From Spirochaetes bacterium RBG_16_67_19 (GTDB taxonomy: Bacteria > Spirochaetota > Spirochaetia > SZUA-6 > DRHE01): a DNA stretch of 6,871 bases. Below, piece after piece: positions 1-6,871 of this stretch. A program made the translations under genes and the position numbers. Below the pieces are notes generated by a model that saw only the letters and a list, made by a program, of their open reading frames with translations, had not been told where the DNA came from and made no database searches. The number at the start of each line of letters is the position of its first letter. Position 1 is the first letter of the stretch. Where the stretch lies: positions 13,742 through 20,612 of the forward strand of contig MIBK01000239.1 of the NCBI GenBank assembly GCA_001829505.1, given 5' to 3'.

Positions 1-2
1 AA

Positions 3-653
3 GCCGCGCCGGCTCCCCTCCACCTGGCGCAGAGCAGGGTCGCCGTGGACCGTCTGACCTGGAACCGCTGGGTGGCCAGCAAAGAGGCCGCGCAGGTGCG
101 CCTGGTGCCCTGCATGCCGGACCGGGCCGTGGTGATCCGGCCCCGGTACCATCTGAACGTGCCCCGGGGCAAGGAAGTGCTCTTCTTCGTCAGCCTGCCG
201 GTCTGGGCGCGCGTGCTGGTCGGGGAGTCCGAGATGCTCTGCGAGCTGCCCACGGTGGTGCTCAACAACACCTGGTTCGGCGACCCGATCACCGGCGAGC
301 TGTGCTACAGCCTGAAGACCAAGGTGCTGCGGCAGATCGACATGGTGGAGCAGCACGCCCACCTGGCCGTCTGCCCGGTGCTGATCCGCAACCAGGCCTT
401 CGTCGACCTGGACTTCCAGCGCATCTGCATCCGGGTGGAGTACCTGAGCGTGTACCGGGGCCGGACCCGCCTGTGGACCAACCTGGTGGAGGTGCAGTTC
501 CACGGCGAGGACCTGAACAGCACGATCATCACCGGCCGCGGCGCCCCGGAATTCGAGCGCACCGCCGAGAAGCTCTGCGACGCCCGCCTGCCGACGGAGC
601 GCAGCCTGCTGAAGAAGAGCTTCAGCTTCCTGAAAGCCCTGACGGGGATCTAG
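3..653 (+). CDS. DUF432-like protein of unknown function, 5' partial
   Basis: About 216 residues are visible and the frame stays open to the left edge, so the gene probably begins upstream. GTG at 45 is a possible internal start with a weak AGGG five bases before it, but the residues before it (HLAQSRVAV) look like continuous protein. The sequence has no signal peptide or membrane helix. It is rich in alternating hydrophobic residues typical of beta strands (VLFFVSLPVW, ICIRVEYLSVYRG, NLVEVQF) and ends with a basic, helical tail (RSLLKKSFSFLKALTGI). It looks to me like the DUF432 family, soluble proteins of unknown function known mainly from archaea and some bacteria, but this is recognition by eye without a profile search. 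It ends 10 bases before mscS, so the two are almost certainly co-transcribed. A role tied to the channel or the envelope is inference from position only. Confidence 0.6.
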   Translation, partial: AAPAPLHLAQSRVAVDRLTWNRWVASKEAAQVRLVPCMPDRAVVIRPRYHLNVPRGKEVLFFVSLPVWARVLVGESEMLCELPTVVLNNTWFGDPITGELCYSLKTKVLRQIDMVEQHAHLAVCPVLIRNQAFVDLDFQRICIRVEYLSVYRGRTRLWTNLVEVQFHGEDLNSTIITGRGAPEFERTAEKLCDARLPTERSLLKKSFSFLKALTGI

Positions 654-663
654 GGAGGGGCCC

Positions 664-1536
664 GTGCTGAAGAACGCCCTGAGGGAACTGGTCAACCTGT
701 TCACCCTGGAAGTGCTGCAGAAGGTGATCCTGGTCCTGCTGATCGGGGTGGTCGGCCTGATCCTGCTGCGCCTCCTGTCCGCCCTGGTCAACCGCATGAC
801 CCGCAAATACCTGTCCCAGCAGTACAGCATGCTGCTGCGCAAGGCCATCCAGTACACCGGGGCGGTGGTCGTGCTGTTCATCATCCTGTCGGTGCTGGGC
901 GTCAAGATCACGGCCCTGCTGGGCGCCGCCGGGATCGTCGGCATCGCCGTGGGCTTCGCCGCCCAGACCAGCATGTCCAACCTGATCAGCGGGCTGTTCC
1001 TGATCTCCGAGAAGCCCTTCCAGATCGGGGACGCGATCAGGGTCGGGGAAAACACGGGCGTGATCCTGTCCATCGACCTGCTGTCGGTGAAGATCAAAAC
1101 CTTCGACAACCAGTACATCCGCATCCCCAACTCGGTGCTGATCAACACCGAGCTCACCAACGTCACCCGCTTCCCAATCCGCAGGCTGGACATCAAGCTC
1201 ACCGTGACCTACAGCACGGACGTCACCCAGCTGCGCCGGGTCCTGCTGGAAGTGGCCGCCTCCAACCCGCACTGCCTGGACGAGCCGGAGCCGCTTATCG
1301 TATTCACCGAGTTCGGGGAATCCGGCATCCATTTCCTGTTCGGAGTCTGGTTCCACAAGCCCGACCAGTTGGAGATGCGCAACTCCCTGATGCAGCAGAT
1401 CAAGGAGCACTTCGAGGCGGAAGGCATCCAGTTCGCCTACCCCGCCCGCAGGCTTTACGCCACGGAGCTCCCGCCGGCGCCGGCCGCCGGGCCCGCCCCC
1501 TCCGCCGCCCGCCGGGGCAGAGGGCGCAAAACTTGA
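664..1536 (+). CDS. mscS: Small-conductance mechanosensitive channel, MscS family
   Basis: A 290-residue inner-membrane channel of the MscS family, close to the 286 residues of E. coli MscS. In that family it opens under membrane tension and releases solutes on hypo-osmotic shock. Hydrophobic segments lie at about residues 20-43, 60-80 and 83-115. The third is the pore helix, rich in Gly and Ala (LGAAGIVGIAVGFAAQ), followed by the conserved NLISGLFLISEKPFQIGD junction into the beta domain. The cytoplasmic vestibule follows (TFDNQYIRIPNSVL near 146-159) and an alpha/beta C-terminal domain to about 262. The last 25 residues are a Pro/Ala stretch and a basic tail (ARRGRGRKT), likely disordered. 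The GTG start is set by GGAGG at 654-658, five bases upstream. It follows the DUF432-like gene by 10 bases. No terminator is visible after it, so reading into the next operon is possible. Confidence 0.95.
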   Translation: MLKNALRELVNLFTLEVLQKVILVLLIGVVGLILLRLLSALVNRMTRKYLSQQYSMLLRKAIQYTGAVVVLFIILSVLGVKITALLGAAGIVGIAVGFAAQTSMSNLISGLFLISEKPFQIGDAIRVGENTGVILSIDLLSVKIKTFDNQYIRIPNSVLINTELTNVTRFPIRRLDIKLTVTYSTDVTQLRRVLLEVAASNPHCLDEPEPLIVFTEFGESGIHFLFGVWFHKPDQLEMRNSLMQQIKEHFEAEGIQFAYPARRLYATELPPAPAAGPAPSAARRGRGRKT

Positions 1537-1614
1537 AAAAAACCCTTGCATTGTTGCCGAGAGTATAGTATGTATTGCCGTTAAGAATCACTTTTTGGAG
1601 GTAGAAGAGTACAG
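1537..1614 (+). promoter_or_regulatory. AT-rich spacer with probable promoter and leader of the aminomutase operon
   Basis: This is the only real gap on the + strand and is much richer in A/T than its surroundings. It holds TATAGT at 1564-1569, a 5/6 match to a sigma-70 -10 box. No good -35 lies 16-18 bases upstream: TTGAAA (1533-1538) is 25 bases away and TTGCAT (1546-1551) only 12. TTGCAT pairs at 17 bases with a poor TATGTA (1569-1574). The start is therefore uncertain and an activator may be needed. The ribosome binding site GGAGGT (1597-1602) lies 12 bases before ATG 1615, slightly long. Confidence 0.35.
1554..1580 (+). repeat. Direct repeat TTGCCG x2 flanking the candidate -10 box
   Basis: TTGCCG occurs at 1554-1559 and again at 1575-1580, 21 bases apart start to start, which is two helical turns, with TATAGTATGTA between them. 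This spacing suits a regulator binding one face of the DNA over the promoter core. A six-base repeat can also arise by chance, and no known operator is recognised. Confidence 0.25.
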
Positions 1615-2943
1615 ATGGAGATCGAGCTTCGCAGCACCGAGGATGGCGAGCCCCCCCCTAGTAGTCACCGTAAAACCGCGGGTGCGGGCGTAGTCACGCC
1701 CCGACACTCGCAGGACGTCTGGCCGGACGAAAATGCAGTCCAGATCAGCTTCCCCTTCTACGCCGGCAACTCCACCCTAGTCCGCAGGCCCAAGCGGCTC
1801 ATCAACAAATTCCCCATCAGCGCCCGCTCGGAGGCCTTCCGTCTCAGGGCCTTCCCCGGCTCGACCCTGAGCCAGTGGAATGACTGGCGCTGGCAGCTGC
1901 GCAACCGCATCCGCAGCCTGGAGGAGCTGTCCCAGCTGCTCACCCTGACCATGGACGAGATCACGGCCATCTGCCGGCACAAGGGCCCTCTGCCATTGGC
2001 CATCACCCCGTATTACGCCAGCCTGCTGGATCCCGACGACCCGGCCCAGGCGCTGCGGCGCACGGTGGTGCCCGTGGGCGACGAGTACCTGCGCACCCCC
2101 GGCGAGGCCGAGGACCCCCTCGGGGAGGAGGCCGACAGCCCCGTGCCCGGCCTGGTGCACCGCTACCCGGACCGGGTGCTGTTCCTGGTCACCGACTTCT
2201 GCTCGACCAACTGCCGCTACTGCACCCGCTCGCGGATGATCGGGACCGAGCACCGGCATTCCGGGTTGATGCGGCAATGGGAACGCGCGCTGGGCTACAT
2301 CGAACGGCACACCGAGGTGCGCGACGTGCTGCTGTCCGGCGGCGACCCCCTGACCCTTTCCGACGAGCGGCTGGAGTGGCTGCTGAAGAGGGTGCGGGCG
2401 ATCAAGCACGTGGAGCTGATCCGCATCGGCACCAAGGTGCCCGCGGTGCTGCCCCAGCGCGTCACCCCCTCGCTGATCCGCGTGCTGAAGCGCTATCACC
2501 CGCTGTGGATCAGCATCCATTTCACCCACCCCCAGGAGCTGACCCCTGAGACCCGGGCCGCCTGCGCGCGGCTGGCCGACGCCGGCATCCCCCTGGGCAG
2601 CCAGACCGTTCTGCTCTCCGGGATCAACGACAACGTGGAGACCATGAAGCGCCTGATGCACGGGCTGCTCACCTTCCGGGTGAAACCGTATTACCTGTAC
2701 CAGTGCGACCCCATCCTGGGCTCGGGCCACTTCCGCACACCCGTGTCCAAGGGCCTGGAGATCATCCAGGGCCTGCGCGGCCACACCACCGGGTACGCGG
2801 TGCCCAACTATGTGATCGACGCCCCCCAGGGCGGCGGGAAGATCCCCCTGCTGCCCGAGTACGCCATCGGCCGGGAGGGCGACGATCTGCTGCTGCGGAA
2901 CTACGAGGGGAAGGTCTTCCGTTACCCCGACCCCGTGAAGTGA
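1615..2943 (+). CDS. kamA: Lysine 2,3-aminomutase-type radical SAM enzyme (KamA family)
   Basis: A 442-residue PLP-dependent radical SAM enzyme, predicted to move the alpha-amino group of L-lysine to carbon 3, giving beta-lysine. The KamA core starts at NDWRWQ (89-94). The [4Fe-4S] cysteines are C196, C200 and C203 (CX3CX2C), followed by R205, which matches the carboxylate-binding Arg134 of clostridial lysine 2,3-aminomutase. SGGDPL (241-246) is the SAM-binding segment. D365 (YQCD) and D402 (VID) match Asp293 and Asp330, which hold the lysine side-chain amine, and K409 (QGGGK) matches the PLP lysine; the 37- and 7-residue spacings are identical. Glutamate aminomutase has Lys and Asn in place of the two Asp, so lysine is the better substrate call. 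Two oddities: an N-terminal extension of about 70 residues, and loss of the zinc site (Cys268 is N340; the C-terminal CxCxxC is absent). It heads an operon; its stop overlaps the next start. Confidence 0.9.
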   Translation: MEIELRSTEDGEPPPSSHRKTAGAGVVTPRHSQDVWPDENAVQISFPFYAGNSTLVRRPKRLINKFPISARSEAFRLRAFPGSTLSQWNDWRWQLRNRIRSLEELSQLLTLTMDEITAICRHKGPLPLAITPYYASLLDPDDPAQALRRTVVPVGDEYLRTPGEAEDPLGEEADSPVPGLVHRYPDRVLFLVTDFCSTNCRYCTRSRMIGTEHRHSGLMRQWERALGYIERHTEVRDVLLSGGDPLTLSDERLEWLLKRVRAIKHVELIRIGTKVPAVLPQRVTPSLIRVLKRYHPLWISIHFTHPQELTPETRAACARLADAGIPLGSQTVLLSGINDNVETMKRLMHGLLTFRVKPYYLYQCDPILGSGHFRTPVSKGLEIIQGLRGHTTGYAVPNYVIDAPQGGGKIPLLPEYAIGREGDDLLLRNYEGKVFRYPDPVK

Positions 2944-3920
2944 GCGGGCGCAAAGCCGCGCTCCTGTTCGGCCGCCTTCCTCCACGCGCCGGCTTCGACG
3001 AGCAGGACGTGCTGGTGGAGGCGGCCACCGTGGAGCGTGCCCTGCGGGAGCTGGACTGGCAGGTCCGGCGGGTGCCGCTGGGCCTGGACCTGCGCTCCGC
3101 CGCCCGGCGCCTGTCCCGAATGGCCCCGGACTTCGTCTTCAACGTGGTGGAGTCCGTCGAAGGCCGGGATCGGCTGGTCCATCTGGCCCCGGCCCTGCTT
3201 GACAGCCTGGGCCTTCCCTACACCGGCTCCCCCACGGAGGCGATCTTTCTGACCTCCAGCAAGCTGCTGGCCAAGCAGCGGATGCGCGCGGCCGGAGTTC
3301 CCACCCCCGCCTGGGCGCCAATCCGGCCCGGCGCAATCCCCGAGCCGGATTTTCCGCCTCCCTACATCGTAAAATCGGTCTGGGAGCACGCCTCCATCGG
3401 CCTGACCGGCAGCTCGGTGGCCCCCGATCGGCCAGCTCTGGAGCAGGAGCTGCGGCGGCGGGCCGGCCGGGAGCTGTTCGTGGAGGCCTACGTGGAAGGC
3501 CGGGAGTTCAACCTGGCCCTGCTGGAGGAGGCGGGTCGACAGCCGCAGGTGCTTCCTCCCGCCGAAATCCAGTTCCAGTCCTTCCCCGAAGGAAAGCCGC
3601 GGATCGTAGACTATGCGGCCAAATGGGAAAGCGGTTCCATGGAGTTTGCCCGGACGCCGCGGCGCTTCGATTTCCCGGACCCGGATCGGGGCCTGCTGGA
3701 GGCCTTGAAGAATCTGGCCCTGCGCTGCTGGGAACTGTTCGCCCTGCGCGGCTACGCCCGGGTGGACTTCCGGGTGGACGCCGCCGGGCAGCCCTGGGTG
3801 CTGGAGGTGAACACCAATCCCTGCCTGTCCCCGGATGCCGGGTTCCTGGCCGCCGCAGCCCAGGCCGGTCTGTCCCTGACGGAGGTGGTCGGCCGCATCG
3901 TGGAGGGTGCCCGCTCATGA
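2940..3920 (+). CDS. ATP-grasp ligase, D-alanine--D-alanine ligase-like, substrate unknown
   Basis: A 326-residue cytoplasmic ATP-grasp enzyme, expected to activate a carboxylate as acyl-phosphate and join it to an amine. I chose GTG 2940, which overlaps the preceding TGA (GTGA) and puts the first beta strand (KAALLFG) at the N-terminus; longer versions would run deep inside kamA. No Shine-Dalgarno site is well placed, so translation is probably coupled. Aligned from memory with E. coli DdlB, it keeps E21 (for Glu15), PYTGS (93-97), K108, ATP-binding K145, and the metal ligands D276 (ARVDF), E289 and N291 (EVNTNP). It differs where Ddl builds its active site: Ser150 becomes A151, Tyr216 becomes W229 (AAKW), and the HGxGGEDG loop becomes VVESVEG (69-75). 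It is therefore probably not a peptidoglycan Ddl. Its place between an aminomutase and an acetyltransferase suggests it ligates beta-lysine or a derivative. An amino-acid or dipeptide ligase of other specificity is the alternative. Confidence 0.85.
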   Translation: MSGRKAALLFGRLPPRAGFDEQDVLVEAATVERALRELDWQVRRVPLGLDLRSAARRLSRMAPDFVFNVVESVEGRDRLVHLAPALLDSLGLPYTGSPTEAIFLTSSKLLAKQRMRAAGVPTPAWAPIRPGAIPEPDFPPPYIVKSVWEHASIGLTGSSVAPDRPALEQELRRRAGRELFVEAYVEGREFNLALLEEAGRQPQVLPPAEIQFQSFPEGKPRIVDYAAKWESGSMEFARTPRRFDFPDPDRGLLEALKNLALRCWELFALRGYARVDFRVDAAGQPWVLEVNTNPCLSPDAGFLAAAAQAGLSLTEVVGRIVEGARS

Positions 3921-4408
3921 ATCAGACTACCGACTGGAGCTATCGCAGCGAAGTCAGGTCCGCGGACCGGCAGGCGGTCCACGCCATCCTGGAATCCACG
4001 GGGTTCTTCCATCCCGAGGAGGTGACGGTGGCCGTGGAGCTGGTGAAGGAGCGCCTCCAGCGCGGCCTGTCCAGCGGCTACCACTTCGAGTTCGCCGAGC
4101 TCGGCGGGCAGACGGCCGGATACACCTGCTACGGGCCGATCGCCTGCACGCGGGCCAGCTACGACCTGTTCTGGATCGGAGTGCACCAGGAGCACCGGCG
4201 TTCGGGGCTGGGCCGCCGCCTGCTGGCCCGGGCGGAAGAGCACATCCGCCGCCTGGGCGGGCAGCGCCTCTACGTGGAGACCTCCTCGCGGGCCCAGTAC
4301 GGCCCCACCCGGGCCTTCTACCTGGCCTGCGGCTACCATCTGGAGGCCGAGCTGGCGGATTTCTACGCGCCGGGGGACGGGAAGACGATCTTCGTGAAGG
4401 TGCTGTAG
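3917..4408 (+). CDS. GNAT-family N-acetyltransferase
   Basis: A 163-residue single-domain GNAT enzyme, expected to transfer acetyl from acetyl-CoA to a small-molecule amine. Beta strand 4 and motif A are clear: LFWIGVHQEHRRSGLG (84-99), whose RRSGLG is the pyrophosphate loop for CoA, followed by the helix RRLLARAEEHI. Motif B is typical: LYVETSS (118-124), then RAFYLACGY (132-140), where Y135 sits in the usual place of the general acid. The start ATG overlaps the ligase stop as ATGA, with GGAGGG (3902-3907) nine bases upstream. Being third in an aminomutase-ligase-acetyltransferase operon, it most likely acetylates the pathway product. The archaeal and bacterial beta-lysine acetyltransferase AblB is also a GNAT but is longer, around 270 residues, so this is an analogue at best and not clearly AblB. 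Confidence 0.88.
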   Translation: MNQTTDWSYRSEVRSADRQAVHAILESTGFFHPEEVTVAVELVKERLQRGLSSGYHFEFAELGGQTAGYTCYGPIACTRASYDLFWIGVHQEHRRSGLGRRLLARAEEHIRRLGGQRLYVETSSRAQYGPTRAFYLACGYHLEAELADFYAPGDGKTIFVKVL

Positions 4409-4409
4409 C

Positions 4410-5123
4410 TCAGGAGACCTCGGCCAGCGCCTCGATGTCCGAGTTCCTGCCCACCACGATCAGCACGTCCCCGTGCACCAGGATATCGTCCTTGTCGGGC
4501 AGGATCACCCGCTCCTCGCGCGCCGGGTTGCCCTCCGCGTCGAAGGCGCTCTCGAAGCGCTCGATGGCGATGACGTTGACCCGGTAGCGCTTGCGGATGT
4601 CCAGCTTTTCCAGGGACATGCCCACCATGGTCTCCGGGACGGGGAACTCCACGATGCTGTAGTCGTCGGTCACCGGAATGGTGTCCATGGCCTCGGTGGT
4701 CAGCAGGCGGGAGGCCACCCGGCGGCCCTCCTCGATTTCCAGGTTGATCACCTCGGTGGCGCCGACCATGCGCAGAACGCGCTGGTGGATGTCGGAGGAA
4801 GCGCGGGCCACGATGTAGGGTACGCCGATGTTCTTCAGCAGGGCCGTGGTCAGGATGGAGGCCTCGATGTCCCCGCCGATGGCCACGATGGCCACGTCCA
4901 CCCCGTCCAGAGGGGCGGCCAGGATGGCGTCCTCGTCGGCCGAGTCCAGCAGGGAGACCTGCTTCACGGTTTCGCGGATCTTCTCCAGCGGTTCGGGGTG
5001 GTGGTCGAAGGCCAGGACCCGGGCGCCTTTCTCGGCGAGCACGCGGCACACCTCGGCCCCGAAGCTGCCCAGCCCGAACACGGCGAAAGTCTTCTGTCTG
5101 CTGCCCCGGCGCTCCCTGGCCAC
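4410..5123 (-). CDS. trkA: KtrA/TrkA-type RCK potassium-uptake regulatory protein
   Basis: A 237-residue cytoplasmic gating subunit with one RCK_N and one RCK_C domain, the size of Bacillus KtrA and half that of E. coli TrkA. Such proteins form rings on TrkH/KtrB-type channels and gate K+ uptake by nucleotide binding. The Rossmann loop is GLGSFG (residues 17-22), with D40 (AFDHHP) at the end of strand 2, where ribose is bound. VAIVAIGGDIEAS and the TTALLKNIG helix closely match KtrA. RCK_C spans roughly residues 150-232 and ends in HGDVLIVVG. I place the start at GTG 5123, six bases after AGGAG (5134-5130). GTG 5150 would add nine residues (MLLLAQECE) but has no ribosome binding site. No transmembrane partner gene lies in the window. 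The gene converges on the acetyltransferase with one base between stops, and follows the E1 gene on the same strand by 69 bases. Confidence 0.93.
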   Translation of the reverse strand: MARERRGSRQKTFAVFGLGSFGAEVCRVLAEKGARVLAFDHHPEPLEKIRETVKQVSLLDSADEDAILAAPLDGVDVAIVAIGGDIEASILTTALLKNIGVPYIVARASSDIHQRVLRMVGATEVINLEIEEGRRVASRLLTTEAMDTIPVTDDYSIVEFPVPETMVGMSLEKLDIRKRYRVNVIAIERFESAFDAEGNPAREERVILPDKDDILVHGDVLIVVGRNSDIEALAEVS

Positions 5124-5140
5124 CTCGCACTCCTGGGCCA

Positions 5141-5167
5141 ATAATAACACATTTCCGCGAGCCTCAA
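5141..5167 (-). promoter_or_regulatory. Candidate promoter of the RCK gene
   Basis: On the - strand, TATTAT (5146-5141) matches the -10 consensus at 5 of 6 positions, and TTGAGG (5167-5162) matches the -35 at 4 of 6. The spacing is 15 bases, shorter than usual. A transcript would begin near 5134, right at the AGGAG site, leaving a leader of about 11 bases; this would rule out the longer GTG 5150 reading. The evidence is weak. Confidence 0.3.
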
Positions 5168-5181
5168 AGGGAGGCGCGAAA
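5152..5181. repeat. Imperfect inverted repeat in the E1-trkA spacer
   Basis: GCCTC (5161-5165) pairs with GAGGC (5171-5175) around a five-base loop AAAGG. The stem extends, after a GA bulge, through CGC (5156-5158) with GCG (5176-5178), and then through TTT (5152-5154) with AAA (5179-5181) after a single-base bulge. On the - strand the T-run lies before this hairpin, so it is not itself a standard terminator. It overlaps the candidate -35 of trkA and could be an operator or an mRNA structure. Confidence 0.35.
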
Positions 5182-5192
5182 AAAATGCGTTC

Positions 5193-5200
<8 letters not shown>
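5179..5200 (-). terminator. Weak candidate intrinsic terminator after the E1 gene
   Basis: On the - strand, GCGT (5200-5197) and ACGC (5190-5187) can form a four-base stem around a six-base loop that includes the E1 stop codon TAA. It is followed by A and then seven T (5185-5179). The T-run is good but the stem is short, so termination may be partial and some E1 transcript could read into trkA. Confidence 0.3.

Positions 5201-6871
<1,671 letters not shown>

Noticed and set aside
1536..1552. Sigma-54 promoter suggested by TTGCA at 1546-1550
   Set aside because: The required GG at the -24 position (1536-1537) is AA, so the GG-N10-GC pattern is missing.
1777..2985. 402-residue open frame on the - strand opposite kamA
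   Set aside because: It mirrors kamA, which has clear catalytic motifs. The translation is a Gly/Gln/His/Ala-rich composition typical of antisense frames in GC-rich genes, with no recognisable domain. The same holds for long antisense frames at 622-1551, 3752-4339, 4473-5144 and 5253-6278.
2703..3920. Longer ATP-grasp gene starting at ATG 2703
   Set aside because: Its first 79 codons lie inside kamA and give Pro/Arg/Gly-rich out-of-frame sequence; the GTG at 2940 overlapping the kamA stop gives a normal ligase N-terminus.
2940..3920. Peptidoglycan D-Ala-D-Ala ligase (ddl)
   Set aside because: Two of three triad residues are replaced and the neighbours are not cell-wall genes.
1615..4408. 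EF-P beta-lysylation system (EpmB plus EpmA)
   Set aside because: EpmA is a class II lysyl-tRNA synthetase-like protein and none is present. The ATP-grasp protein belongs to the Ddl fold acting on small substrates, and EpmB is shorter than this aminomutase.
5152..5185. Hairpin plus A/T run as a strong terminator
   Set aside because: On the - strand the T-run comes before the GCCTC/GAGGC hairpin, and on the + strand the hairpin is followed by A, not T. Only the weaker four-base stem upstream of the T-run fits a terminator for the E1 gene.

Overview
The window is GC-rich bacterial DNA, about two thirds G+C by eye. Six genes are packed tightly with almost no non-coding space. Shine-Dalgarno sites, GTG starts and 4-nt stop/start overlaps point to a bacterium. 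The gene set (KamA-type aminomutase beside an ATP-grasp ligase and an acetyltransferase, a DUF432-like protein with MscS, a fused E1 dehydrogenase) would suit a deltaproteobacterium-like (Desulfobacterota) or similar anaerobe. That placement is a guess, because no taxonomic marker is present.

Layout, left to right. On the + strand: the 3' part of a DUF432-like gene (3-653), then mscS (664-1536). A 78-nt AT-rich spacer (1537-1614) probably carries a promoter. Next comes a tightly coupled three-gene operon: a lysine 2,3-aminomutase-type radical SAM enzyme (1615-2943), a Ddl-fold ATP-grasp ligase starting at GTG 2940, and a GNAT acetyltransferase starting at ATG 3917. On the - strand, converging on that operon with one base between the stop codons: a KtrA/TrkA-type RCK potassium-uptake regulator (4410-5123), then the 3' part of a fused alpha/beta E1 2-oxoacid dehydrogenase (5193-6871, running off the right edge).

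The most interesting part is the three-gene operon. The aminomutase keeps the residues that bind lysine in lysine 2,3-aminomutase, so it probably makes beta-lysine. Methanogens and some bacteria make the osmolyte N-epsilon-acetyl-beta-lysine from an aminomutase plus a GNAT enzyme (AblA/AblB). Here an ATP-grasp ligase sits between the two. It aligns with D-Ala-D-Ala ligase but has lost two residues of its active-site triad, which suggests a different amide bond is made. A mechanosensitive channel lies upstream and a potassium regulator downstream, so an osmoadaptation role for an acylated or acetylated beta-lysine product is a reasonable, untested hypothesis. No RNA genes, mobile elements or CRISPR arrays are visible.
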